Assembly: GCA_900546075.1 (NCBI GenBank)
Contig: URBH01000003.1
Coordinates: 1-64,000 of the forward strand
Direction: 5' to 3'
DNA from: an uncultured Eubacteriales bacterium
Lineage (GTDB): Bacteria > Bacillota > Clostridia > Oscillospirales > Oscillospiraceae
DNA: 64,000 nt
Within the stretch, counting starts at the first letter, position 1. Every line of letters starts with the position of its first letter. Positions 8,094 through 16,218 of the stretch are shown piece after piece. The position numbers and the translations under genes were made by a program. Below the pieces are notes generated by a model. It was not told where the DNA came from. It was given only the letters and a program-made list of their open reading frames with translations, and made no database searches.

Positions 8094-8788
8094 TTGAATA
8101 CCTCCCGGAACAGTTCATCCAGCGACTTGCCGGTCTCCTCCCGCACGGCGTCCACGTTTCCGCCCTGCAAAATGCGGCCCTGGGACAGGAACAGATACTC
8201 GTCCAGTACCCGCTCCACGTCGGCAATCAGGTGGGTGGAGATCAGCACCGTGGCGCTGGGGTCATAATTGGTGATGATGGTGTTGAGAATGTAATCCCGG
8301 GCGGCGGGATCGACGCCGCCGATGGGTTCGTCCAGCAGGTACAGCTTCGCCCGACGGGACATCACCAGAACCAGCTGAACCTTCTCCTGGTTGCCCTTGG
8401 ACAGAGACTTAAATTTGGCGCTCAGGGAAATGTTCAGCGCAGAGAGCATTTCCTCCGCCCGGGTGCGGTCGAAGTCCGCGTAAAAATCCTGAAAGAAATC
8501 CAGCTGCTGCTCCACCCGAACCTGACGGCTGAAATAGGGGCGGTCAGGCAGATACGAGACCATGGCCTTCGTGGCCGTTCCGATTTTTTCGCCGCAAACG
8601 GTGATTTGCCCCGCCGTGGGGGTCAGTAGGCCTGCGGCCAGCTTGATGAAGGTGGTCTTTCCGCTGCCGTTGGGGCCGAGAAGACCGACGATTTTTCCCT
8701 GGGGCAGATTCATGTCCAGGTTATCCAGGGCCAGCGTGCTGTGATAGCGCATGGTAAGACCGCTGGCGGTCAGAACGTTTTGTTCCAA
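8075..8788 (-). CDS. ABC transporter ATP-binding protein (YtrB-like)
   Basis: This 237-residue ATPase has Walker A GPNGSGKT (about residues 38-45), a signature loop SLSKGNQEKV in place of the canonical LSGGQ (about 128-137), and Walker B LYLLDEP (about 152-158). A TTG start at 8788 is chosen because GGAGG lies 7 bases upstream; the frame is open further upstream but overlaps the regulator. It is co-transcribed with the upstream GntR regulator (19-base overlap) and the downstream permease (19-base overlap). The KGNQ signature is common in this exporter subgroup. Confidence 0.9.
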   Translation of the reverse strand: MEQNVLTASGLTMRYHSTLALDNLDMNLPQGKIVGLLGPNGSGKTTFIKLAAGLLTPTAGQITVCGEKIGTATKAMVSYLPDRPYFSRQVRVEQQLDFFQDFYADFDRTRAEEMLSALNISLSAKFKSLSKGNQEKVQLVLVMSRRAKLYLLDEPIGGVDPAARDYILNTIITNYDPSATVLISTHLIADVERVLDEYLFLSQGRILQGGNVDAVREETGKSLDELFREVFKCLPNC

Positions 8789-9162
8789 TGTGATTCCTCC
8801 TTGTTCTTTTCCAGACTCACCAAAAGCTGTGCCGCCTGGGTCGGCGTTACGCCGAAGGTCAAAAATTTTTCGGCACATTCCCGGGCAAGTTCCTCCAGGG
8901 CCTGCTCCCGCATGGCAACGAGCACGGCTTCGTCCTGGGTGACGCTGCGCCCGCTGGTGCCGCCGCTGACGAGAAGACCCTCCCGTTCCAGCTCCGTCAG
9001 AGCGCGCTGCATGGTGTTGGGATTCACCTGCGCCTGAGCGGCCAGGTCCCGGACGGAGGGAACCTTTCCTCCCGGGGGCAGCTCACCTTTCAGAATCGCA
9101 CCGCGGATCGCTGCCATGATCTGCTGATATACCGGACGGTCACCGGCAAATTTCCAGTTCAT
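8770..9162 (-). CDS. GntR family transcriptional regulator (YtrA subfamily)
   Basis: This 130-residue regulator has an N-terminal winged helix (about residues 8-75, with the PSVRDLAAQAQVNPNTMQRAL recognition region) and only a short C-terminal helical part. That matches YtrA-type GntR repressors encoded with the ABC transporters they control. ATG at 9162 lies 5 bases after AGGAGG; an in-frame GTG two codons earlier abuts the RBS and is unlikely. A 20-bp palindrome over the -10 region of its own promoter is the probable autoregulatory operator. Confidence 0.9.
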   Translation of the reverse strand: MNWKFAGDRPVYQQIMAAIRGAILKGELPPGGKVPSVRDLAAQAQVNPNTMQRALTELEREGLLVSGGTSGRSVTQDEAVLVAMREQALEELARECAEKFLTFGVTPTQAAQLLVSLEKNKEESHWNKTF

Positions 9163-9185
9163 AGACACCTCCTGATTTGTACTAC

Positions 9186-9231
9186 TGTATTAGTGCATTA
9201 ATACAATAACACAGCGATAAGGAATTGTCAA
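9186..9231 (-). promoter_or_regulatory. Promoter and operator of the GntR-ABC operon
   Basis: On the minus strand consensus TTGACA (9226-9231), a 17-bp spacer and TATTGT (9203-9208) form a strong promoter. A near-perfect palindrome, TGTATTAGTGCATTAATACA (9186-9205), overlaps the -10 and start region. This is where a YtrA-type repressor would block initiation. Confidence 0.8.
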
Positions 9232-9251
9232 CCCCTTTTTTTTTCAAAAGG

Positions 9252-9283
9252 CAAAAAAAGCTTCCCGGCCGAAGCCGGGAAGC
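9252..9283 (-). terminator. Terminator of the MATE gene
   Basis: A 10-bp stem (gcttcccggc and complement) with loop cgaa is followed on the minus strand by seven T residues. It begins 11 bases past the MATE stop. Confidence 0.9.
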
Positions 9284-9293
9284 CGATATTGGA

Positions 9294-10649
9294 TTATTCC
9301 GCTGCGCTGGCCTGCCTTCGGTATACGACGAAGAAGGCAATCAGCTGGGCGATGAAGGTAATGATCCAGGAGACGGTATAGGAAAAATACAGGCATTGGG
9401 GCGTGTGGAATCCGGGAATCTGGAAAATGGTATAAATCCAGACAATGCGCAATCCGCAGACACCGAGGATGGAGATCAGCATGGGGACGAAGGACGCGCC
9501 GATGCCCCGAAGCGCGCCGGTGGTCACGTCCATCAGGCCGCATAAGAAATAGGGCAGGCAGATGAAGGCCAGCCGAATCAGACCGTAGGAAATGGCTTCG
9601 GCAGAGTCGGTGATGTAAATGGAGAGCAGGGAGGGGCCAAGCGCGTAGGCCAGCGACCCAAGAACCAACCCCACCACCGTAACGCAGCCCAGGCAAATCC
9701 ACAGGGTCTGACGAACCCGGCGGTATTGCCGCGCGCCGGCGTTCTGCCCGGCAAAATTGACTGCGGACTGCTGAAACGCATTGAGGCAGACGTAGACGAA
9801 GCCCTCGATGTTGCCGGCCGCCGCGTTGCCGGACATGAACACGTCGCCGAAGGAGTTTACCGACGACTGAATGAGAACATTGGAAATGGAGAACAGCGCG
9901 CTTTGGATGCCTGCGGGCAGGCCGATGCGGAGAATTTTCTCCAGCTGCGGCTTGTAAAAGCGCATTTTGCTGAGATACAGCTTGCAGGCGTCGGTTCTGC
10001 GCATCAGGGCGATGACCACCAGCACGGCAGAAAGCGCCTGAGAAATGATGGTCGCCAGCGCCACACCGGCCACGTTCATATGGAACCGGATGACAAAAAC
10101 CAGGTTTAGAACCACATTCAGGACACCTGCGAACAGCAGAAAAATCAGCGGGCTTTTGGTGTCTCCGGCGGCGCGGAGAATGGCGGCGCAGAAATTGTAC
10201 ACCATGTTGAAGGTAACGCCGCCGAAAATGATCCGCATGTAAATGGAGGAGAGGGGCAGCACGCTGTCGGGGGTTCCCATCATGGCAAGAAAAGTTTCGG
10301 AATAGGAGACGCCGATCACAGTCAGAACCACGCCGCTTATGATGGCGGTGGGCAGCGTGGTATGTACCGTGCAGTGAACGACCTGATCCTCCCGACTGCC
10401 AAGACCATGGGCGACGGCCACGCCTGCGCCTACGGACAGACCGATGAAGAAGTTGACGAGCAGACTGGTAATGGCACCGGTGGCGCCCACTGCGGCGACG
10501 GACACGCTGCCGCAGAACTGCCCCACCACCACGAGATCAGCCGCGTTGAACAGCAGCTGCAGAAGACTGGTCAGAATAATGGGGACGGTATATTGGATGA
10601 TGTTCGGAAACAGCGGCCCTTCCAGCATGTTTCTGTTCGTCTTATTCAA
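9294..10649 (-). CDS. MATE family multidrug/metabolite exporter
   Basis: This 451-residue protein has twelve predicted membrane helices in two homologous halves. It starts MNKTNRNMLEGPLFPNIIQY, the usual MATE amino end, with the GPLxxxIIxxxxPIIL signature before helix 1. It is expected to be a cation-coupled drug or metabolite antiporter in the cytoplasmic membrane. The start is TTG with an AAGGTG RBS; the next in-frame ATG (residue 8) is a possible alternative. It is a single-gene unit with its own promoter and terminator. Confidence 0.92.
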   Translation of the reverse strand: MNKTNRNMLEGPLFPNIIQYTVPIILTSLLQLLFNAADLVVVGQFCGSVSVAAVGATGAITSLLVNFFIGLSVGAGVAVAHGLGSREDQVVHCTVHTTLPTAIISGVVLTVIGVSYSETFLAMMGTPDSVLPLSSIYMRIIFGGVTFNMVYNFCAAILRAAGDTKSPLIFLLFAGVLNVVLNLVFVIRFHMNVAGVALATIISQALSAVLVVIALMRRTDACKLYLSKMRFYKPQLEKILRIGLPAGIQSALFSISNVLIQSSVNSFGDVFMSGNAAAGNIEGFVYVCLNAFQQSAVNFAGQNAGARQYRRVRQTLWICLGCVTVVGLVLGSLAYALGPSLLSIYITDSAEAISYGLIRLAFICLPYFLCGLMDVTTGALRGIGASFVPMLISILGVCGLRIVWIYTIFQIPGFHTPQCLYFSYTVSWIITFIAQLIAFFVVYRRQASAAE

Positions 10650-10678
10650 AAAGGCACCTTCTTTCTGTTAGCAGAGAC

Positions 10679-10706
10679 ATTATAGCGATTTTTGGGGAAA
10701 ACGCAA
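10679..10706 (-). promoter_or_regulatory. Promoter of the MATE gene
   Basis: On the minus strand TTGCGT (10701-10706), a 16-bp spacer and a perfect TATAAT (10679-10684). A perfect 16-bp palindrome AATTTTCCGGAAAATT (10720-10735) lies just upstream of the -35. Confidence 0.65.
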
Positions 10707-10739
10707 GATGAAAATTTGAAATTTTCCGGAAAATTAAGG

Positions 10740-11945
10740 TTATTGCCCATTTGGAAGATGCTCGCAGGATTCCTGATTGAAAGCGATGGGGTCAAAGGTG
10801 ATGACGGTGTGGTAGATCTTGCCCTCCCGGGTGCGCAGCGCTTCCTCAAGCCTGGACTGAATGTCCTGCTTCGTGAGCTTGATATCCTGGGGGACGGCGA
10901 TGTCAAAAATGAGATTGGTGTGTCCGCCGCCGGGAACCATGCGGAAATCGTGGGTTTTCAGCCGGGAATCCATTTCGGCGAGAAGGTCGTCCACAAGAAT
11001 GTGAAGCCGGGTCAGCTCCGGATCGTCCGTCACCACGGGGTCGTAGTGGATGACCAGATGGATGTTGTGGCTTTTCAGGCACTCCCGCTCCATGTCGTCG
11101 ATCAGCTCGTGGCAGCGCATGGGGTCTTCCTTGGAGTCCATTTCCACATGGATGGTGGCAAAGCGCTGGCCGGGGCCGTAGTCGTGAACCATCAGGTCGT
11201 GATACCCCAAAACCTTGGGCTGGGCGCTGATATAGTCCACAATGCGGGACTGAAGTTCGGGGGACGCGGCTTCCCCCAGAAGGGGGCTGATGGTCTCCTT
11301 TGCCAGCTTCGCGCCGCTGTAGAGAATGAACAGCGACACGGCCAGACCCACAAAGCCGTCGATGGACGCCCCGGAAACGGCCTCGATGACGGCGGCCAGC
11401 AGAACGGCAGCGGTGGTGACGATGTCGTTGCGGCTGTCCTCGGAGGTGGCAAACAAAGTGGTGGAGTTGATTCTTTTGCCCAGCGCCCGGTTGAACAGGC
11501 ACAGCCACAGCTTGACGGCGATGGACAGCACCAGCACCGCCGCCAACGGGGCGGAGAAGGCCACCGGCACCGGGGATAGAATTTTTTCCACGGAGGTTTT
11601 TGCCAGCTCAAAGCCGATAATGACGATCATGGCGGAGACCACCAGACCGGACAGGTATTCAAACCGGGCGTGGCCGTAGGGATGTTCCGCGTCGGCGGGC
11701 TGCTCGGCAAGCTTGAAGCCCACCAGCGTCACGATGGAGCTGGCCGCGTCGGACAGGTTGTTCATGGCGTCGGCGGTGATGGAAACAGAGCCGGACAGGG
11801 TGCCGATGATGACCTTTCCCAGAAAAAGGAAAAAATTGCAGAGAATGCCCACGACCCCGGACAGAGTACCCACAGCGGCGCGCACCTTGGGATCGCTGAC
11901 CTGGTCGGCGTTTTTAACAAAGAGACGGAGCAAAAATTGTGTCAT
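10740..11945 (-). CDS. Cation diffusion facilitator family transporter
   Basis: This 401-residue CDF protein probably exports divalent metal (Zn, Fe, Co or Mn) by proton antiport. The transmembrane half contains the metal-site residues in SITADAMNNLSDAASS (a DxxxD-type pair) and HPYGHARFEYLSG. The cytoplasmic C-terminal part is longer than in the simplest CDFs and holds a histidine-containing ferredoxin-like fold (IHLVIHYDPVV region). ATG at 11945 follows AGGAGG by 7 bases; the frame is open about 50 codons upstream without an RBS. It is monocistronic. Confidence 0.9.
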   Translation of the reverse strand: MTQFLLRLFVKNADQVSDPKVRAAVGTLSGVVGILCNFFLFLGKVIIGTLSGSVSITADAMNNLSDAASSIVTLVGFKLAEQPADAEHPYGHARFEYLSGLVVSAMIVIIGFELAKTSVEKILSPVPVAFSAPLAAVLVLSIAVKLWLCLFNRALGKRINSTTLFATSEDSRNDIVTTAAVLLAAVIEAVSGASIDGFVGLAVSLFILYSGAKLAKETISPLLGEAASPELQSRIVDYISAQPKVLGYHDLMVHDYGPGQRFATIHVEMDSKEDPMRCHELIDDMERECLKSHNIHLVIHYDPVVTDDPELTRLHILVDDLLAEMDSRLKTHDFRMVPGGGHTNLIFDIAVPQDIKLTKQDIQSRLEEALRTREGKIYHTVITFDPIAFNQESCEHLPNGQ

Positions 11946-12033
11946 AATCCGGCCTCCTACAGAAAGTCCGTACATTCTATCACAGATTCTGGAAAAAAGA
12001 AAGGGCATTTTACGCTTAAATTCAGCGAAAAAC

Positions 12034-12064
12034 CTCCCGGATACCGTTTCGGGGTATCCGGGAG
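12034..12064 (-). terminator. Hairpin, probable terminator for leftward transcription
   Basis: A perfect 12-bp stem (ctcccggatacc and complement) with a 7-nt loop is followed on the minus strand by GTTTTTCGC. It would end transcripts coming leftward from the regulator gene through the repeat element. Apart from this hairpin and the repeat, the 11946-12256 gap shows nothing recognisable. Confidence 0.65.
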
Positions 12065-12111
12065 CGATGGTATATGTGGATTTTACAGCCAGGGGCATTC
12101 AGCGCAAGCTG

Positions 12112-12256
12112 CTTCATACTGAACTCCTTGCCCGAAGGGCAAGGAGTTCATATGAGACTTGTTTTGTGATTTCTTTCCTTATAAATCACAAAACTGGCAG
12201 TGCCATTAGGCGATGCCTTCTTGATTAAAATCAAAGATTTTAATCAGAAAATAGTA
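12112..12256 (-). repeat. Compound stem-loop repeat, copy E
   Basis: Read on the minus strand it starts TACTATTTTCT directly after the TGA of the regulator gene and ends in GTATGA. It holds a series of perfect stems: 12222-12246 (11 bp, 3-nt loop), two small stems between about 12195 and 12219, 12161-12194 (12 bp, 10-nt loop) and 12120-12150 (14 bp, 3-nt loop). It shares boundaries and architecture with the copies at 24533 and 56831 but lacks the GAAATGTATKGACTT linker, so it is the loosest family member. Confidence 0.65.
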
Positions 12257-13078
12257 TCAATCGGCAGAACCCGGCAGGGTGGCGGCCTTCTCCGAAGGAT
12301 CCTGCGGCATCAGTTGGATCTGTTCCTGAACAGCAGTCATAAGCTTATCGATATGTGCATCCATCAGACTGGCCGCCTGGGCGGAATCACCTGCGGCAAT
12401 TGCGTTGGAAATATCCTCGTGCTCTACGACGTAGATGTCTCCGCGCTCCCGCGTAATCAGGGTATCAATCTGTCCTTCAATATTGCGTTCCTCGAAAATC
12501 AGCATATCCAGCATGGTTTTCATAAAGCGGTTATGGCTGATTTGCGCAACGAGGGAATGAAATTCCAGCGCGGGATCGGTGGGATCCTTATTTTCCGCAA
12601 CATAGCGGTAATGGGTCATGACCACTTGCTGCAAAAGAAGAAGATCCTCTTTGGTGGCTCTTTCGGCGGCAAGTCTGGCGGCTGCTACCTCAAGTACCTT
12701 CCTTGCCTGAATCAGATCCACCAGCTGGGAATAGTGATCCACCCGCATGGCCTGAGTGGATTCGGTATGAACCAGTGCGCGCGCCACATCGTCCGACAGC
12801 TTATTCAGCCACTGCTGTCCGTAGTCGGTAAGCACACGGCCCTTGTTGCTTTTCTGCGCCGTAAGCCCCTTATAATCCAATTCCTTCAGATACCGTCCCA
12901 CAGTAGCCGTGCCGCAATATATTCCAACCTTTTTCAGTTCTTCCTTTAGGCTCCAGGCACCAACCGGTGCGCCGGTTTTGCTGATGATTTGTGCAATCAA
13001 AAAAATCGATGCCTCATTTTCGGTCGGAAATATGCCGGTTTTCATGATGCGCTGCTTCTCGTCCATAGCCTGACCCAC
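12257..13078 (-). CDS. FCD-domain transcriptional regulator with NrpR-like winged helix
   Basis: This regulator of about 273 residues has two parts. The first (about residues 15-85) is a winged helix of the type found in NrpR/RNase R N-termini (EASIFLIAQIISKTGAPVGAWS...). The second (about 90-250) is an all-helical FCD ligand-binding domain, with metal/ligand residues in the ARKVLEVAAARLAAERA and FHSLVAQISHNRFM helices. FCD proteins usually bind small organic acids or metabolites and repress catabolic operons. GTG at 13078 follows GGAGAAGAGA; an ATG lies four codons further in and a GTG eight codons earlier. It stands at the left edge of the catabolic cluster and is the obvious candidate to bind the twin operators at 16219-16409. 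Confidence 0.8.
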   Translation of the reverse strand: MGQAMDEKQRIMKTGIFPTENEASIFLIAQIISKTGAPVGAWSLKEELKKVGIYCGTATVGRYLKELDYKGLTAQKSNKGRVLTDYGQQWLNKLSDDVARALVHTESTQAMRVDHYSQLVDLIQARKVLEVAAARLAAERATKEDLLLLQQVVMTHYRYVAENKDPTDPALEFHSLVAQISHNRFMKTMLDMLIFEERNIEGQIDTLITRERGDIYVVEHEDISNAIAAGDSAQAASLMDAHIDKLMTAVQEQIQLMPQDPSEKAATLPGSAD

Positions 13079-13114
13079 TCTCTTCTCCAATATTCCAATC
13101 ACCTACTTATATTA

Positions 13115-13144
13115 ATTATAGCACATAGAAAAACTAAGAATCAA
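13115..13144 (-). promoter_or_regulatory. Promoter of the FCD regulator
   Basis: On the minus strand TTGATT (13139-13144), an 18-bp spacer and TATAAT (13115-13120). The predicted start of transcription, near 13108, supports the downstream start codon at 13078. Confidence 0.6.
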
Positions 13145-13171
13145 TACAAAATGCCAAATTGTTGCGTAATT

Positions 13172-13502
13172 CTATACGAGTTTTTCATAAAACGCTTAAA
13201 AGCACTGTATCCGCCCGCAGAATTGCGGTCGGCGGCATCGCTGCCAAAAAGGAAGCCATATTGAGTTCCATGCCCTTCGGACAATTAAAACCTTCTCTAA
13301 GGCAACACCGCACAATTGTGCCTGCGAGCCTCAGCCGCCTTTTTGCCCCACTTCTTCAGTTTGAAAAATGGGAAATACATACAGTATTTCTCCATTTTTT
13401 AAACTTTGAATTGGAGCAAAAATCCCGGCTGAGTCTTCTTGTCAAATTATGCGGTGCTGCCCTAAAGATCTTATATTGGAGTCCGGCATCAGAAATAGTA
13501 TT
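13172..13502 (-). repeat. Compound stem-loop repeat, degraded copy F, split by a MITE
   Basis: Read on the minus strand it begins TAATACTATTTCT at the stop codon of the epimerase gene (13502) and ends near 13172 in aaaaactcgtata. Its distal half aligns with copy A (shared TGCTTTTAAGCGTTTTAT next to AAAAAC-CGTATA), but one arm of the last stem has decayed. The middle is replaced by the 161-bp palindromic element at 13301-13461. Confidence 0.65.
13301..13461. mobile_element. Palindromic MITE-like element with CTAA target duplication
   Basis: The left end ggcaacaccgcacaatt is matched in inverse by aaattatgcggtgctgcc at the right end. The imperfect inverted repeats extend for about 70 bases each and meet at a central stem (gaaatac/gtatttc). 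CTAA occurs directly outside both ends (13297-13300 and 13462-13465), as expected for a target-site duplication. It encodes nothing, so it would depend on a transposase elsewhere in the genome. Confidence 0.8.
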
Positions 13503-14394
13503 ACCCCTGCTCTTCAAGCCACTTGGCATATTGTGCGATTCCGTCCTCAAGCGTTACCTTCGGCCTCCAGCCAAAGTCCGCGAAAGCACGACGCATATCC
13601 ATGGCGCCAAGATTGTCATAGCCCAGTGTTCCACTGCCGACTTGAATCGTGGCATTCGGATACAGCTTTTGGACACATGCAATAACCCGGCTATACGGAA
13701 CGTTTTCTCCGCCGCCTATATTGTATTCCGTGTGCGGCAGCTTCTTGGCCATAGCAATGGTGGCGATGGCGTCCACGCAGTCATCCACATAAATGTAATC
13801 CATCATCTGCTCCGCACCGTGCTCCAGATGCACGGAACCGTTGCGGATGCACCCATCCAGAAGCAGTTGAATCGGACACTCTAGCTTGCGCCCCGGCCCG
13901 TAAACAAACCCAACGCGAAGCGAGGCACTGTCCAGCCCATAATTGCGCACAAGCTCCTCGCAGGCAACCTTACTGGCGCCATACGGGCTTTCTCCGTGCA
14001 GCGGAACGGTTTCCGGAACTGTATCCAGCGAGACACTGCCGTATACGGCGCCGGAGCTGATGTAGATGTAGCGCCGGACACCAAAATTCCGTGCGGCTTC
14101 CAGCGAGACCAGGGTACCGGTAACATTGGTGCGGTAAATACGGTAGGGATTGTCCAGAAACAGCTTGGGATGCGAAACGGCGGCGTTATGTATAATCCGA
14201 TCCACCGGATGCTCGTGCAGAACCTGGTTCAGGGTGCCATATTCCGTCACGTCGCCCTGATAGTATACGCAGCCGTCGACCCTTGCCGCGGGAGCATGTC
14301 CGCTGTAAACGATTACCTGTTCGCCCATTTCGGCCAGATGACGAACAAGACGAGTGCCAACCAGGCCGTTTCCGCCAATCAATAGTGTTGCCAT
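13501..14394 (-). CDS. NAD-dependent epimerase/dehydratase family protein
   Basis: This 297-residue extended short-chain dehydrogenase has the N-terminal nucleotide-binding motif GGNGLVG (residues 7-13) and the catalytic Tyr-Lys pair in SPYGASK. A Ser-rich stretch ahead of it (YISSGAVYGS) supplies the third catalytic residue. Members act on nucleotide sugars or, in catabolic loci, on free or acid sugars. The location in the catabolic cluster, as last gene of the leftward arm, favours the second role, but the substrate cannot be named. It is separated from the formamidase gene by about 100 bases with a weak hairpin. Confidence 0.85.
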   Translation of the reverse strand: MATLLIGGNGLVGTRLVRHLAEMGEQVIVYSGHAPAARVDGCVYYQGDVTEYGTLNQVLHEHPVDRIIHNAAVSHPKLFLDNPYRIYRTNVTGTLVSLEAARNFGVRRYIYISSGAVYGSVSLDTVPETVPLHGESPYGASKVACEELVRNYGLDSASLRVGFVYGPGRKLECPIQLLLDGCIRNGSVHLEHGAEQMMDYIYVDDCVDAIATIAMAKKLPHTEYNIGGGENVPYSRVIACVQKLYPNATIQVGSGTLGYDNLGAMDMRRAFADFGWRPKVTLEDGIAQYAKWLEEQG

Positions 14395-14452
14395 TAGGAA
14401 AACAATCCTTTCTAAAAATCAGATATTTAGGAGGCTCTGAATAAATCGTCTT

Positions 14453-14485
14453 GGGCTGTCGGAAGAAGAGAACCTCTCACAGCCC
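14453..14485 (-). terminator. Weak intercistronic hairpin
   Basis: gggctgt (14453-14459) pairs with acagccc (14479-14485), with a small inner stem. It lies between the formamidase and epimerase genes, with no clear U-tract, so attenuation or RNA processing is more likely than full termination. Confidence 0.35.
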
Positions 14486-14497
14486 TTGGCCAGTTCA

Positions 14498-15454
14498 TCA
14501 AAGCTCGGGTGTCAAAGCTCCGAATTTCTTTTGTAGGAAATCCCAGGTTCTGCTGGGAAGAACCGCGTGAGCTCCTCGTATGCCGTTTACCAGCTGGGTG
14601 ACCCGGACATCTCCACAGACACTACATAGGGTGATGCAGTCTTCCAGCGGCAGGGAAAAGCACAAGCGCAGCAGCTGATACATGTGCTGCAGAGCCTCAT
14701 AGGCAGCTGCGGTCAAATCCTTAGAGAAGCCGAAGGTAACAATCCCGTCGGCAGTTCTTGCGACCGGGCTTTCCATGAAGCCGGGATGGGCGCTCAGACG
14801 CAGACGGATATTTTGAAACGGGCATTCAACTGCGGTACCGCCGGATTCACCGTCCCCCTGGGCGGCGTGGCCGTCGCCGACCGAGAAAAGCCCTCCTTCA
14901 TGGAAGCAGGGAAGGTACACAACCGACCCGGGGCCAAGCAGCCGGCAGTCAAGATTGCCGCCGTGATTTGCGGGAATGTGGGTGTCCGCGCGTCCGCTTT
15001 TGGGGGCTACGGCCAGAATGCCGGGAAAGGGCGAGACCGGAACCCGCAGTCCACCGGGACTCGTGCAGAAGCCGTCCCGGATATCCCAGACCTGGAAATA
15101 TTCTTTGCCGGTATACCCCAGGCGGTGCAGATGATCCTCATTCCCGATGCCGACAGAGCTCCAGCCCCAGTCGGCTGTCTCAATTGCGCCGATCTCAACC
15201 CGCAGAGCCATCCCGGGAAGCAAACCGCGGACATAAACAGGCCCACACAGCGCCTGCCCATCGTCCAGACCCGGACGGCGCGGGAAGAATGGCGCGTTAT
15301 GGGAGATAGGGTCGGGGCGGGAAACGCGCCAATCCGCCTCCAGAGTTTCTATGTTAAGAAGGTCGCCGGAGTCGATCACAAGAGCCGGTGCAAGCTCTGC
15401 ACTCAGGCTTCCGTGCAGGGTTTCACGTCCGGGCTTTAGCCAGTGCTCCTGCAT
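14498..15454 (-). CDS. Acetamidase/formamidase family protein
   Basis: This 318-residue protein of the FmdA/AmdA family hydrolyses small aliphatic amides such as formamide or acetamide to ammonia and the acid. Recognisable blocks are an N-terminal beta domain (residues 1-50), the PGMALRVEIGAIETADWGWS segment, the PGxxHIPANHGGNLDCRLLGPGSVVYLP region (about 165-210), and VGDGHAAQGDGE (about 220), which carries metal-site residues. ATG at 15454 was chosen for its GGAG 11 bases upstream and for the tight fit behind the cyclase gene, whose stop is 5 bases away. It is cytoplasmic. In this cluster it may release ammonia from an amide intermediate. Confidence 0.88.
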   Translation of the reverse strand: MQEHWLKPGRETLHGSLSAELAPALVIDSGDLLNIETLEADWRVSRPDPISHNAPFFPRRPGLDDGQALCGPVYVRGLLPGMALRVEIGAIETADWGWSSVGIGNEDHLHRLGYTGKEYFQVWDIRDGFCTSPGGLRVPVSPFPGILAVAPKSGRADTHIPANHGGNLDCRLLGPGSVVYLPCFHEGGLFSVGDGHAAQGDGESGGTAVECPFQNIRLRLSAHPGFMESPVARTADGIVTFGFSKDLTAAAYEALQHMYQLLRLCFSLPLEDCITLCSVCGDVRVTQLVNGIRGAHAVLPSRTWDFLQKKFGALTPEL

Positions 15455-15459
15455 GGCGG

Positions 15460-16161
15460 TTACGTCTCCACGACGGCAAAGGCTCGTACCGGAGACCCTG
15501 TGCCTTTGTCCAGAAGCAGGGGAACGCCATAAAACTGGAACTCGCCCTTGCCGATCAGTGCGGTCAGATTGACCAGCCACTCGTAATGGGTAAGCCCAAG
15601 ATCCCGGCAGGCGCGGTGGCTCGGGAAGAGCTTGGTATCCATGATATCGGTGGAGGGACCCTCTACACCATGAATTTTTGAACCATGATCGGCCAGCCAT
15701 TTTACGGCCTCCGGGCTGATCTCAATATTCTGGGTCAGAACCTGGGGATCAGGATAGTACTTTTCGTGCAGACCGGTTGCAAAAAGCACGATGTGACCGT
15801 CAATTTTGACACCGGCCTCTTTCTGCGCGCGCTCCATATCCGCTACGGTAACTTTTCCGCGCTCCGGAATGCTGCGCATATCCAGACAAACGGCCTTTCC
15901 GAAAAAGAGGGAGAGCGGCATTTCGTCGATGGTCGCTCCGTCCGGGCGCATGTGATAATAGGAGTCCACATGCGTACCTACATGCTCTACAATGGACAGG
16001 TAATTGTAAGAGGAAGTGATCGGATCCTCCGGTGTGCCGTTGTGCATTTCAATCGATTTCTCGTGGGTCATAGCCTTGATGTATACCGGCCTCGGGAAAC
16101 AATCCGGTGCAAGCATGTTATTCTCAATGCGCAGAGTTAAATCAATGATTTGCTGAGACAT
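15460..16161 (-). CDS. Cyclase family metal-dependent hydrolase (kynurenine formamidase/isatin hydrolase fold)
   Basis: This 233-residue protein has the family's metal-binding signature HVGTHVDSYYH (HxGTHxD, about residues 60-70) and later conserved residues in GVEGPSTDIM and HRACRDLGLTHYEWLVN. The family includes kynurenine formamidase and isatin hydrolase, which open cyclic or N-formyl amides with Mn or Zn. The RBS is AAAGGAG. It is the first gene of the leftward arm, directly behind the divergent control region. The actual substrate is unknown; with the neighbouring amidohydrolase and formamidase it suggests stepwise amide-bond cleavage. Confidence 0.88.
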   Translation of the reverse strand: MSQQIIDLTLRIENNMLAPDCFPRPVYIKAMTHEKSIEMHNGTPEDPITSSYNYLSIVEHVGTHVDSYYHMRPDGATIDEMPLSLFFGKAVCLDMRSIPERGKVTVADMERAQKEAGVKIDGHIVLFATGLHEKYYPDPQVLTQNIEISPEAVKWLADHGSKIHGVEGPSTDIMDTKLFPSHRACRDLGLTHYEWLVNLTALIGKGEFQFYGVPLLLDKGTGSPVRAFAVVET

Positions 16162-16218
16162 TTTTTGAAGCTCCTTTCAAATATTGGTGTGCAAAGAGGA
16201 AAAGCTGAGGAAATAGGC

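Noticed and set aside
12120..12246. Row of hairpins read as several stacked terminators
   Set aside because: The hairpins lack U-tracts and share boundaries with the dispersed repeat family, so they are treated as repeat copy E.
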